From the NCBI RefSeq assembly GCF_937959485.1, contig NZ_CALGPY010000014.1, positions 248,001 through 312,000 on the forward strand: a DNA stretch of 64,000 nt. The letters run 5' to 3'. The notes below the pieces were generated by a model, which was not told the origin of the DNA, searched no databases, and saw only the letters and a program-made list of their open reading frames with translations. This DNA is from an uncultured Campylobacter sp. Lineage in GTDB: Bacteria > Campylobacterota > Campylobacteria > Campylobacterales > Campylobacteraceae. This document shows positions 16,819 to 24,957 of the stretch, in pieces; the first letter of the stretch is position 1; each line of letters opens with the position of its first letter. A program made the position numbers and the translations under genes.

Positions 16819-18294
16819 ATGAAAAAGATATTACGACTAGCATTGATCGCCGTTTTGTGCGCTTTTGGCGTAGCCTGCGCGATGGCGGTGGATCTATCGT
16901 CCAAACAAGGAACTTTTATAAATAATACGCAAACCGCAAATAAGAATTTAAAAGGAAATAGAATGAAAAGCCAGATCAAAAATTTTCTGCAAAATTGCGA
17001 GCAGATCGTTAAATCACAAGCAAAGCAATACGAAAACCGCAGCTCTCTCGCAACCAAAATTCCGCCCGTTTTTATACTGTCTTATGATAAATTTGAGCAA
17101 AAATTCGGCTCAAATTTACATTTGGATAGTAGTTTTGACGTGCTGGTGTTTGACGGCGATCTTAGCCTGTCGGGGGGCACGATAAATTCCGCTTGGCTTA
17201 AGGATAAATTTAACGAAGCGGGCGGCAAAAATAACGCACGAGCGATGTTTGTTAATGGAAATTTATCTATCGGCGGCGATATCATCGATGATGATTATCT
17301 GTTTTTACAGGTCGCCAAAGATACGGCGTGCAATTATCTGCATTCGCAGGACGGCGTTATCGCAATCGGCGGCAATCTAACGGCGCTTTGGGGCATAAGC
17401 GGCGAATACAACGACGGGATGTTGCAGGTTTTTGGAAAAACGCAAGCGCCGTATATCGTCTCAAACGACCACGCGATGCCTGATCATAGCATTAGCCAAT
17501 GCGTCTATGTCCTAGACGGACGGATCGGTCAAAGCTACCTGGGCGCGCTTGAGGGTTGGGATTTTTTCGAAAATAGCGAGCTGATGTTTAAGGACGGAAT
17601 TTGTGAAGATGAGCATCAGATCGATATTTCCGCCTTTTTTAAATTCGTAAAAAAAGGCGTTAATCCGCTAGTGGATTTTAAAACTTTTGAAGCTAGAAAA
17701 GCCGCCCTAGATGAAGAGAGTGAAGAGCAGGAGCCTGGATATTCAAGCGATCTGCCTAAAAATTCCGAAACCGTCGCCGAGATATTAAATTTAGAAAATT
17801 TCAGCGGTGGCGATGAGGAGCTATACGAGCATATGGTGAGCGAATTCGGAGCCATAGAAAAAATAGACGATGAAAGCGAAAAATATGCTTATGGCGGCAG
17901 AGCCTTCGAGCTATCTATCATCGCGGCGAGGATGGCGGAAAATTGGCGGCTGATTACCCAGCGTTACTCTGCGCAGCAGATAGACGATCTGCGCAAAATC
18001 ATCATTAAGAGCGCGACGAATTTAGCCGATTATTTTTTAAAAATCGGCGATAAAAAACAGCTTGCGTTCATCTATGAATTTTTAAACGATGATGCGGTAA
18101 GCATCGAAAAAGACGAGCCGTTTTTATACGAAACGCTGGTGCGCGCGGGCTTGGAGCTGCAAGATTACGATAGCACTTACGCGCTAGTGTCCGTCATCGA
18201 TAAAAAGTCCGAATTTTTGCCGCAGGAGATGGCAAAAAGCATCGCGGACGTGATTAAAAGCGAAGGATACCGGGCTTGGCTGGCAAAACAGTAA
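16819..18294 (+). CDS. Unrecognised exported protein with beta-helix-like core
   Basis: 491 residues, function not recognised. The N-terminus is a signal peptide (KKILRLALIAVLCAFGVACAMA). Residues about 95-215 carry short glycine-rich strands, VLVFDGDLSLSGGTI, FVNGNLSIGGDII and VIAIGGNLTALWGISG, then IVSNDHAMP. This is a right-handed beta-helix-like or polymer-forming pattern. An acidic linker with many Glu/Asp follows (about 295-345), then a helical C-terminal domain. Two starts are plausible: ATG 16819 (AAGGAG upstream) and an in-frame ATG at 16963 (AAAAGGAAATAG upstream), which would give a leaderless protein. A ratchet of coils like this is also seen in proteins near polymorphic toxins, but I make no functional claim. 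Confidence 0.7.
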   Translation: MKKILRLALIAVLCAFGVACAMAVDLSSKQGTFINNTQTANKNLKGNRMKSQIKNFLQNCEQIVKSQAKQYENRSSLATKIPPVFILSYDKFEQKFGSNLHLDSSFDVLVFDGDLSLSGGTINSAWLKDKFNEAGGKNNARAMFVNGNLSIGGDIIDDDYLFLQVAKDTACNYLHSQDGVIAIGGNLTALWGISGEYNDGMLQVFGKTQAPYIVSNDHAMPDHSISQCVYVLDGRIGQSYLGALEGWDFFENSELMFKDGICEDEHQIDISAFFKFVKKGVNPLVDFKTFEARKAALDEESEEQEPGYSSDLPKNSETVAEILNLENFSGGDEELYEHMVSEFGAIEKIDDESEKYAYGGRAFELSIIAARMAENWRLITQRYSAQQIDDLRKIIIKSATNLADYFLKIGDKKQLAFIYEFLNDDAVSIEKDEPFLYETLVRAGLELQDYDSTYALVSVIDKKSEFLPQEMAKSIADVIKSEGYRAWLAKQ

Positions 18295-18489
18295 GCTCCG
18301 AAAAGTAAAATTTCAAATTTTGCTAAAAGATAAAAATCAAAAGAGGCGTTTATAAAATTTCAATCTAAATTTTTCGCGCCATAAAGCCGAGCGTCTGCTA
18401 TAAAGCGGCTTTAAGCAAGGCGTCAAAATTTTAAAATTCCGTCAAATTTAAGTGCGTAAATTTTAAGCTCGCATTTGCAGGTTAAAATT

Positions 18490-19125
18490 TTACGGAAAAT
18501 TCTTATCCTTGCTGCTGCACAGCTCGTTTAAAAAGCACTCCTTGCAGTTTGGCTTTATCGCCTTACAGGTGTAGCGGCCGAAAAGCACCATGCCTTGGTG
18601 TAGCTTGCCAAGATCCGTTTTAAAAGCCTCGCTTAGATCGCGCTCCGTAAGCTCGGGCGTCTTTGCACGGCTCAGCCCCAGGCGATGCGCGACGCGAAAG
18701 ACGTGCGTATCCACCGCCATCACGTTTGCGCCCGCGCCCTCTAAAAGCACGACGTGAGCAGTCTTTTGCCCCACGCCCGCAAGAGATTTTAGCCCCGCTT
18801 CATCTAGAGGAATGACGCCGCCGAAGTCGCGAACCACCGCCTGCGCCATTTTGATTAAATTTATCGCTTTGTTGTTGTAGAAATTGCACGAGCTAATTAG
18901 CAGCTTAACGCTTGCCAGATTGGCCTTTGCGAGCTCCTTAACGTTAGGAAATTCCGCAAAAAAGCGCGGCGTTATCAAATTTACCCGCTTGTCGGTACAC
19001 TGCGCGCTAAGCATCACGCAGACTAAAAGCTGATAGTTATCTTTAAATTTTAACTCGCTGCGCTCTTCCGCGAAGTTTTGCAGAATTCTCTTTTTTATCT
19101 CTAAAATATCTTTTTTACTTCTCAT
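18490..19125 (-). CDS. nth: Endonuclease III
   Basis: Bifunctional DNA glycosylase/AP lyase that removes oxidised pyrimidines. The helix-hairpin-helix LAGVGQKTAHVV carries the catalytic lysine, and the downstream VDTHVFRVAHRLGL holds the catalytic aspartate. The C-terminal iron-sulfur loop has the canonical spacing C-x6-C-x2-C-x5-C (CKAIKPNCKECFLNELC). I prefer the second ATG (19125), eight bases after GAGG; the first, at 19131, is too close to it. It is divergent from the PEB4-type gene, as in C. jejuni. Confidence 0.95.
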   Translation of the reverse strand: MRSKKDILEIKKRILQNFAEERSELKFKDNYQLLVCVMLSAQCTDKRVNLITPRFFAEFPNVKELAKANLASVKLLISSCNFYNNKAINLIKMAQAVVRDFGGVIPLDEAGLKSLAGVGQKTAHVVLLEGAGANVMAVDTHVFRVAHRLGLSRAKTPELTERDLSEAFKTDLGKLHQGMVLFGRYTCKAIKPNCKECFLNELCSSKDKNFP

Positions 19126-19173
19126 TTGCATTTCCTCAAGGCGGAATTCTACCCTAAAATTCTAAAGTACAGT

Positions 19174-19201
19174 TTGATTGTTAACAACTTTGAGTTATAA
19201 T
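19174..19201 (+). promoter_or_regulatory. Promoter of the PEB4-type chaperone gene
   Basis: TTGATT at 19174-19179 and TATAAT at 19196-19201 are 16 bases apart, a near-consensus sigma-70 promoter in the nth/peb4 divergent gap. The ATG follows 29 bases later with AAGGAATT as ribosome-binding site. Confidence 0.65.
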
Positions 19202-19230
19202 CGCCGTTAAAATTTTTTTAAGGAATTGTG

Positions 19231-20040
19231 ATGAAAAAAGTTTTATTTACAGCACTTAGTTTGGCTGCCGCTATCAGCCTTAACGCTACTGTTTACGCTA
19301 CCGTAAATGGCAAAGACGTAACCGAAAAAGAGCTCGCTCCGCTACTTCAAGGCATAGGCAATGTAGATATCGCTGCTCTTAATGCCGATCAAAAAAAGGA
19401 GCTTATCGATAAAGGCATCGATCTGATGCTGCTAACGGATGAAGCTAAAAAATCGGGCGTTATGGACGAAGACGTTTATAAAAAAGAGCTTGAAATCGTA
19501 AAAGATAACTTAGCGCTTCGTGTATGGCAGGCTAAAGAAGCCAGTAAAATAAATATCGACGATAAAGAAATAGCCGATTTTTATAACAAAAACAAAGCGC
19601 GCTTTACCGAGCCTGCGAGAATCAAAGCGGCTCAGATCGTCGTTAAAACCGAAGCTGAGGCAAACGATATTATTAAGCAGTTAAAAGGGCTTAGCGACAG
19701 TGCACTATTTACTAAATTTGCAGAGCTTGCCAAAGCTAAATCTATCGATCCGCAGGCTAAACAAACCGGCGGCGAGCTAGGCTGGATGCCTAGCGATCAG
19801 GTCAAGCCTTTTGCCGATGCGATCTCTAAGATAAAAGATGGTCAAATCACTACTAAAGCGATTAGAAGCAGGGTTGGATATCACGTCGTGTTAAAAGAGG
19901 AGTCTCAAGCTAAAAAGCAGTTAAGTCAAAGCGAAGCAAAGCCTTTTATTGAGCGCGTGCTTAGACAGCAAAAAGCGGCGAAAGTAGTCGAGCAAAAAGC
20001 GGCAGATCTTCACAAAAACGCTAAAATCGAGTATAAATAA
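19231..20040 (+). CDS. peb4: Periplasmic peptidyl-prolyl isomerase/chaperone, PEB4/SurA-like
   Basis: About 269 residues: signal peptide (KKVLFTALSLAAAISLNA), an alpha-helical SurA-type N-domain, and a parvulin domain (about 125-235) with QIVVKTEAEANDII, TGGELGWM and VGYHVVL, then a C-terminal helix. Parvulin chaperones of this kind carry outer-membrane proteins across the periplasm; PEB4 does so in C. jejuni. An upstream in-frame GTG (19228) directly abuts the ATG at 19231, which I chose because GTG would have poor spacing from AAGGA. The nth-peb4-fba order matches C. jejuni from memory. It is 14 bases from fba, so they are likely cotranscribed. Confidence 0.92.
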   Translation: MKKVLFTALSLAAAISLNATVYATVNGKDVTEKELAPLLQGIGNVDIAALNADQKKELIDKGIDLMLLTDEAKKSGVMDEDVYKKELEIVKDNLALRVWQAKEASKINIDDKEIADFYNKNKARFTEPARIKAAQIVVKTEAEANDIIKQLKGLSDSALFTKFAELAKAKSIDPQAKQTGGELGWMPSDQVKPFADAISKIKDGQITTKAIRSRVGYHVVLKEESQAKKQLSQSEAKPFIERVLRQQKAAKVVEQKAADLHKNAKIEYK

Positions 20041-20054
20041 TATAGGAGCTAAAA

Positions 20055-21119
20055 ATGGGCGTTTTAGATATAGTAAAACCGGGCGTTTTAAGTGGCGATG
20101 ACGTAAGTAAGGTCTATGCGTATGCGAAGCAGCAGGGCTTTGCGATCCCTGCGGTAAACGTAGTGGGATCAAATTCCATAAACGCCGTCTTGGAAAGCGC
20201 TAAAATCGCAAATTCGCCCGTTATTATTCAGTTTAGCAACGGCGGCGCAGCATTTTATGCAGGCGCTACTTGCCCTAATGCCGCAGTTTTAGGCGCTATC
20301 GCAGGCGCGCATCAAGTGCATGCTCTGGCGGCTCATTACGGCGTTGCGGTGATTTTACATACCGATCATGCCGCAAGGAAGCTGCTCCCGTGGATCGACG
20401 AGCTTATAAAAGCCAATACCACTCATAAAAAAGCTCACGGCGTGCCGCTTTTTAGCTCGCACATGCTCGATCTTAGCGAGGATGATTTGGAGCTAAATTT
20501 AGCGACCTGCGAGAAATATTTGGAAATTTTAAGCGATCTTGGAATTTCGCTTGAGATCGAGCTTGGCGTCACAGGCGGCGAAGAGGACGGTGTCGATAAT
20601 ACCGGCGTCGATAATGCTCGGCTTTACACCCAGCCTGCAGATGTCGCGCTCGCCTACGAGCGACTTGGCAAAATCAGCGATAGATTCAGCATCGCGGCGA
20701 GCTTTGGCAACGTCCACGGCGTGTATAAGCCGGGCAATGTTGTGCTGAGACCTGAAATTTTGAAAAATTCGCAAAAATTCGTGCGCGAGAAATTTAATCT
20801 GCAATCCGAAAAGCCCGTAAATTTCGTCTTTCACGGCGGTAGCGGCAGCGAGACCCCCGACATCAAGACGGCCGTGAGCTACGGCGTGGTAAAGATGAAT
20901 ATCGACACCGACACGCAGTGGGCATTTTGGGACGGCGTGCGCGCTTATGAGGCCAAAAATCGCGGCTATTTGCAAGCTCAAATCGGCAATCCGGAAGGTG
21001 AGGATAAACCGAATAAAAAATTCTACGATCCTCGCAAGTGGCTGAGAGCGGGCGAGCAGAGTATGGTGGCGCGCTTGCAGGTCGCATTTGAAAATCTAAA
21101 TTGCCTAAATAGGAACTAA
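20055..21119 (+). CDS. fba: Class II fructose-bisphosphate aldolase
   Basis: Zinc-dependent cleavage/condensation of fructose-1,6-bisphosphate; in an organism with limited glycolysis it mainly serves gluconeogenesis. The 354-residue protein has AIPAVNVVGSNSINAVL near 31, the zinc ligand histidine in ILHTDHAARK near 110, ELGVTGGEEDGVDNT near 170, FGNVHGVYKPGN near 222, and FHGGSGS near 268. The start ATG has TAGGAGC upstream. The next gene begins one base after the stop, so the motor pair is cotranscribed. Confidence 0.96.
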   Translation: MGVLDIVKPGVLSGDDVSKVYAYAKQQGFAIPAVNVVGSNSINAVLESAKIANSPVIIQFSNGGAAFYAGATCPNAAVLGAIAGAHQVHALAAHYGVAVILHTDHAARKLLPWIDELIKANTTHKKAHGVPLFSSHMLDLSEDDLELNLATCEKYLEILSDLGISLEIELGVTGGEEDGVDNTGVDNARLYTQPADVALAYERLGKISDRFSIAASFGNVHGVYKPGNVVLRPEILKNSQKFVREKFNLQSEKPVNFVFHGGSGSETPDIKTAVSYGVVKMNIDTDTQWAFWDGVRAYEAKNRGYLQAQIGNPEGEDKPNKKFYDPRKWLRAGEQSMVARLQVAFENLNCLNRN

Positions 21120-21120
21120 T

Positions 21121-22410
21121 ATGGATCGCCCGAATAACGAAGTGCTCGATATCACGCTACCTGAGGCGAAGGAGCGCTCGCTAGCGGGCGTTTTTTTTAA
21201 GATCGCAGCTCTGCCGATCGCGGTTTTTGTGGTGTTTTTGCTGGGCTATTTGGGGCTTATCGGGCTGAAGGTAGAAACGCACTCGATCCTGATGCTTGCG
21301 GTTTTGCTCATTATTGCACTAATTTTAGCTCGTCATAATGCAGAATACGGCTGCTTAAATTTTCAAAATAATATCGATGACTTCAAGCGCGAGCTAAAGA
21401 ATTACATCGTCGCCAATCTCTTAAGTATCGGCGGTAAAAAAAAATCAGATGCCAGCTTTGATCTTTTTGTGGACGAATACGGCTACTCGCTGCGTAATCA
21501 AAACTACGCTTCCGTCGCGTCGGCAGTCTTTCCGATGCTTGGAATTTTAGGAACTTTCATCTCGATTGCGATTTCGATGCCACACTTTTCCTCAAGCAAT
21601 ATCGATGGGCTCGAAACCGAGATCGCGCAGCTTCTAGGCGGCGTGGGCACAGCGTTTTACGTCTCGATCTATGGAATTTTCTTAGCGCTTTGGTGGATAT
21701 ATTTTGAGAAAAAGGGCATCAGCAAATATGAGCGCCTGCTCATCAAATACAAAAATTCCACTAAAAATTTTTTCTGGAACAAAGACGAAATAACACAGGG
21801 CTATCTGAGTGAAATTTTAAACGCTAATTCTGAAATTTCGCGCTCATTTGCGATGATGAGCTCTACGAATTTTACCGAAAGACTAAACCGACTAATCGAT
21901 GAAAAAATCGGCGCTTTTGAAAGCGTGATGGAAGCCGAGAAGCGAAGTATGGCGATTACACAAGAAGAGCTTGAAAAAGCAGGAGAGATGATCCAAAGGA
22001 CAAATTTCGCTCACGGCGAGTTAGATAAGAGCTTCGCTCAAATTTTATCTGCGCTCAAGTCCGTGTCTGCAAGCCTAATCGAAATTCAAAACGGAATTTC
22101 CGCGCAGTATCTAAGCCAGTCTAAAACTTTAACGGACGGGCAAGGCGAGCTGGCTAACATTACTAGTGCATTAAGCGCTCAAATCAAGAGCCTAAATGCT
22201 TCCTTGGGCGGGTTTGCGGGCGAAATTTCAAGTTCACAGAATGCTTACGCCGCTAAAATTGACGCTAGCTTTAAGGGGCTAAGCGCGGATTTGAAGGCAC
22301 TTTTAGCTGGAGAGGGCGCTGCGCGGACGAGCAACGAAAGTATCATCGAAGAGCTTCGAAAAACGCTTGCGAGCATCGATGAAAAAGCACTTTTAGATGA
22401 AAACGAATAA
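21121..22410 (+). CDS. MotA/TolQ/ExbB-family channel protein with long cytoplasmic tail (ZorA-like)
   Basis: 429 residues. Hydrophobic helices lie at about 25-50 and 55-70, then a pair at about 140-160 (VFPMLGILGTFISIAI) and 182-205 (GGVGTAFYVSIYGIFLALWW), the ExbB/TolQ/MotA proton-channel signature. The remaining 220 residues are a long helical, coiled-coil-like cytoplasmic tail. This architecture resembles ZorA of Zorya defence, but no ZorC/ZorD follows. The same pair stands beside fba in C. jejuni (remembered as Cj0598/Cj0599), so a housekeeping envelope role is more likely. It overlaps the partner gene by 14 bases. Confidence 0.8.
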   Translation: MDRPNNEVLDITLPEAKERSLAGVFFKIAALPIAVFVVFLLGYLGLIGLKVETHSILMLAVLLIIALILARHNAEYGCLNFQNNIDDFKRELKNYIVANLLSIGGKKKSDASFDLFVDEYGYSLRNQNYASVASAVFPMLGILGTFISIAISMPHFSSSNIDGLETEIAQLLGGVGTAFYVSIYGIFLALWWIYFEKKGISKYERLLIKYKNSTKNFFWNKDEITQGYLSEILNANSEISRSFAMMSSTNFTERLNRLIDEKIGAFESVMEAEKRSMAITQEELEKAGEMIQRTNFAHGELDKSFAQILSALKSVSASLIEIQNGISAQYLSQSKTLTDGQGELANITSALSAQIKSLNASLGGFAGEISSSQNAYAAKIDASFKGLSADLKALLAGEGAARTSNESIIEELRKTLASIDEKALLDENE

Positions 22411-23419
22411 CGAAGAAAAAGAAACCTTCTGGATCGCGTACGCCGATTTGATGGCGGGACTACTTTTTGTTTTCGTGCTTTTAGTAGGCGGCATCATCGT
22501 CAAATACTTCCTCACGCAAAGCAACCTGCAAGAGAAAGAAAGTCAAATTTCAAGCGCGCTAGCAAGCCTGCAAAGCCAGGAGAAAAAAAGCGCCGAGCTT
22601 GAAGCGCTGAATAAAATTTTTAGCGACCAGCTCGAGAAGCTAAATATAGAAAACACCGACCTTCGCAAGCAAAATTCCATCTATTTCATACAGATCGAAG
22701 ATCTGACCGAGATGGCGGAGAGGCTGAAAAAAGAGAATTTAGACATCAACTCGCTTCTGCAAAAAGCGCGCGACGACGCCAACGCTACGATCAGCCAAAA
22801 CGAGCTTAAGATCGCCTTTTTGCTCGATCAGCTCACAAAGAAGGAGAGCGATTTTAATAAAATTTTACAAGACCTCAACGTCACGAAAAACCGCATCCGT
22901 AACCTAACCGGAATGAAGGTCAAGATCATCGCCGATCTGAAGGAGAAGCTGGGCGGCAAGATCCGCATCGACAACGAAAGCGGCGCGATGACGCTAAGCT
23001 CGTCGATCCTTTTCGACAAAGGCTCAAGTGAGCTAAAAGAGGGCGCCAAAGAGACGCTCCGCTCGACGCTGCAGAGCTATTTCGCCGCGCTTTTGAATAA
23101 TGATGAAATTCGTGAAAATTTAGATCAGATCATCATCGAGGGGCACACGGATAGCGACGGCGGGTATTTGTATAACCTCGAGCTGTCGCAAAACAGGGCG
23201 TTTGCCGTGATGGATTTCATCAATTCGTGGAATAAGGACGAGCGGCTGCAAAAATATCTCATCGCCAGCGGTCGCAGCTACACACAGCCCGTGATGCGCA
23301 GAGGCGTCGAGGACAAGGACGCCAGCCGCCGTATCGAGATAAAATTTACGCTCTCAAACAAAGAGGCGATGGAGGAGATCAGGAAATTTTTGCAGTTCGA
23401 CGCGAACGCTACGAATTAG
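22397..23419 (+). CDS. MotB/OmpA-family stator partner (ZorB-like)
   Basis: 340 residues: one N-terminal membrane helix FWIAYADLMAGLLFVFVLLV with the proton-carrying aspartate at D17 (MotB/ZorB position), a long coiled coil (about 45-160), and a C-terminal OmpA-like peptidoglycan-binding domain (about 195-330) with SILFDKGSSELKEGAKETL, IIEGHTDSDGG and LSQNRAFAVMDFI, ending in ASRRIEIKF. With the preceding gene it forms a proton-driven motor anchored to the wall. The cargo or output is unknown. Confidence 0.82.
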   Translation: MKTNNEEKETFWIAYADLMAGLLFVFVLLVGGIIVKYFLTQSNLQEKESQISSALASLQSQEKKSAELEALNKIFSDQLEKLNIENTDLRKQNSIYFIQIEDLTEMAERLKKENLDINSLLQKARDDANATISQNELKIAFLLDQLTKKESDFNKILQDLNVTKNRIRNLTGMKVKIIADLKEKLGGKIRIDNESGAMTLSSSILFDKGSSELKEGAKETLRSTLQSYFAALLNNDEIRENLDQIIIEGHTDSDGGYLYNLELSQNRAFAVMDFINSWNKDERLQKYLIASGRSYTQPVMRRGVEDKDASRRIEIKFTLSNKEAMEEIRKFLQFDANATN

Positions 23420-23756
23420 CGGCTCGCCCTTAACGGCTCGCTCGAAATTTTAGCCCGCAAAAAAGAGGGCTTAAAATTTTAAAATTCTTAAAGAATTAAC
23501 GGCTCATCTGAAATTTCAACGGCGGCGGAGCGCATCCTTTTATTTTGACGCGAATGTCGTCGTAATTTGGCGGCTCGCTAAATTTTACGCACCGCTTACG
23601 GAGCATCTGCCGCGGCGGAATGGGTTTAAATTTTAAGTCCGCGCATTTTGACGCGCTTTTAGCGCTGCCACGCGATAATATGGTTTAAATTTAGACTTTT
23701 AATTTAAGCCGTAAATTTAAAGCGGGCTTAACGAGCGGCTTAAAATTTATGATAGG
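23420..23756. other. AAATTT-rich spacer between converging genes
   Basis: 337 bases without an ORF of note. A weak hairpin AGCCC...GGGCT (23452-23471) followed by TAAAATTTT could end the plus-strand operon. The rest is GGCTCG and AAATTTT words. Confidence 0.5.
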
Positions 23757-24800
23757 TTAAAAACCTTGCTCGTTTAGCTTTCTATATCCGTCACAACCGA
23801 CTTGAGATCCTAAATCGCAAGCCTTATTTAAATATTTTTTTGCAGTATTCGCGTCCTGCCCCACGCCTTTGCCATAGAAATATAAAACTCCGAGATTATA
23901 ACAGCTGTCGCCAAATCCCAAGTCGCAAGCCTCAGAATATAATTCGTTTGCTTTTTTATAATCTTGATTCACACCCTTACCTAAATTATATAAAACACCC
24001 ATATTGTAGCATCCTTTGGCCATTCCTAAATTGCAAGCTTTAGAATATAATTCGAACGCTTTCTTGTAATTTTGTTTTACGCCACTGCCATCTTCATATG
24101 AAGCTCCAAGATTATAACACCCTTCGGCAATCTCCAAATCGCAGGCCTTAGAATAGAATTGATTTGCTTTTTGGTAGTCTTGCTTTACGCCGCCATCTCC
24201 TTTTTCGTATAAAACTCCAAGATTGTGGCAGCTTTCGCCATGTTTCAAATCGCAAGCTTTTGAATATAGCTCGCTTGCTTTTTTGTAGTTCTGTTCTACG
24301 CCTTCGCCAGATGCATATAAAAGCCCGAGATTGTAGCATCCGTCACCTTCTTGCAAATCGCAAGCTTTGGAAAGCAGTTCAGTCGCCTTTTTGTAATCTT
24401 TCTCTACCCCTTTGCCTGAGTAGTATAAAACACCCAGATTGCCGCAAGCTATGCTATTTTTTAAGTCGCAGGCCTTAGAATATAGTTCGGTCGCTTTTTT
24501 ATAATCTTGTTCTGTGCCCTTGCCGTATTCGTATGACGCCCCTAAGGTGGTGCAACCCCAGCCATCGCCCAAATTACAGGCTTTAGAATTTAGCTCTTTT
24601 GCTTTCTCATAATCCTGCTTCACGCCATCCCCTGAATAGTATGCCATGGCGAGATTCACGCATGCTAAGGTATTGTTGCTATCGCATTCGCTTTGTAATC
24701 TGCTTATACCGGGATCTTCTTGTTCCGCCGATGGCAAAGCCGTGGCTTCTGCTAGCGATAAAGCCGCCGTGGCGATCAGCGCTAAAAATATCTTTTTCAT
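23757..24800 (-). CDS. Exported Sel1-repeat (Hcp-like) cysteine-rich protein
   Basis: About 347 residues: a signal peptide (KKIFLALIATAALSLAEA), then eight or so tandem repeats of 36 residues of the form CDLGxxxGCxxLGxxYxxGxGVxQDYxKAxELYSKA. The two cysteines per repeat (spaced seven apart) are typical of the Helicobacter cysteine-rich (Hcp) subgroup of Sel1-like solenoids, where they form disulfides in the periplasm or outside the cell. I chose the ATG at 24800, preceded by GGAGCG with good spacing, over the one at 24812. Sel1 proteins mediate protein contacts; Hcp relatives are secreted antigens. A specific role is unknown. Confidence 0.9.
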   Translation of the reverse strand: MKKIFLALIATAALSLAEATALPSAEQEDPGISRLQSECDSNNTLACVNLAMAYYSGDGVKQDYEKAKELNSKACNLGDGWGCTTLGASYEYGKGTEQDYKKATELYSKACDLKNSIACGNLGVLYYSGKGVEKDYKKATELLSKACDLQEGDGCYNLGLLYASGEGVEQNYKKASELYSKACDLKHGESCHNLGVLYEKGDGGVKQDYQKANQFYSKACDLEIAEGCYNLGASYEDGSGVKQNYKKAFELYSKACNLGMAKGCYNMGVLYNLGKGVNQDYKKANELYSEACDLGFGDSCYNLGVLYFYGKGVGQDANTAKKYLNKACDLGSQVGCDGYRKLNEQGF

Positions 24801-24957
24801 ACATCGCTCCATTTAAAATTTCGGCTATTTTATTTCATTTTCGCTTAATCTTTTGAAAATCGGCGGGCCCAAAGGGTCTTTAAATTTATACAGCCGCGAG
24901 CTTAAAGGCGAAATTTAGCAAAAAGCGTTAAAATTCCAAGCATTACAAGGAGCAAAA

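Noticed and set aside
16616..16843. Minus-strand open frame upstream of the beta-helix-like gene
   Set aside because: It overlaps the next gene's start, has no recognisable domain and is not supported by a ribosome-binding site; noted only as a possible remnant.
21121..23419. A Zorya defence system
   Set aside because: Only ZorA/ZorB-like genes are present; no ZorC, ZorD or ZorE is adjacent, and the pair sits in a conserved housekeeping context.
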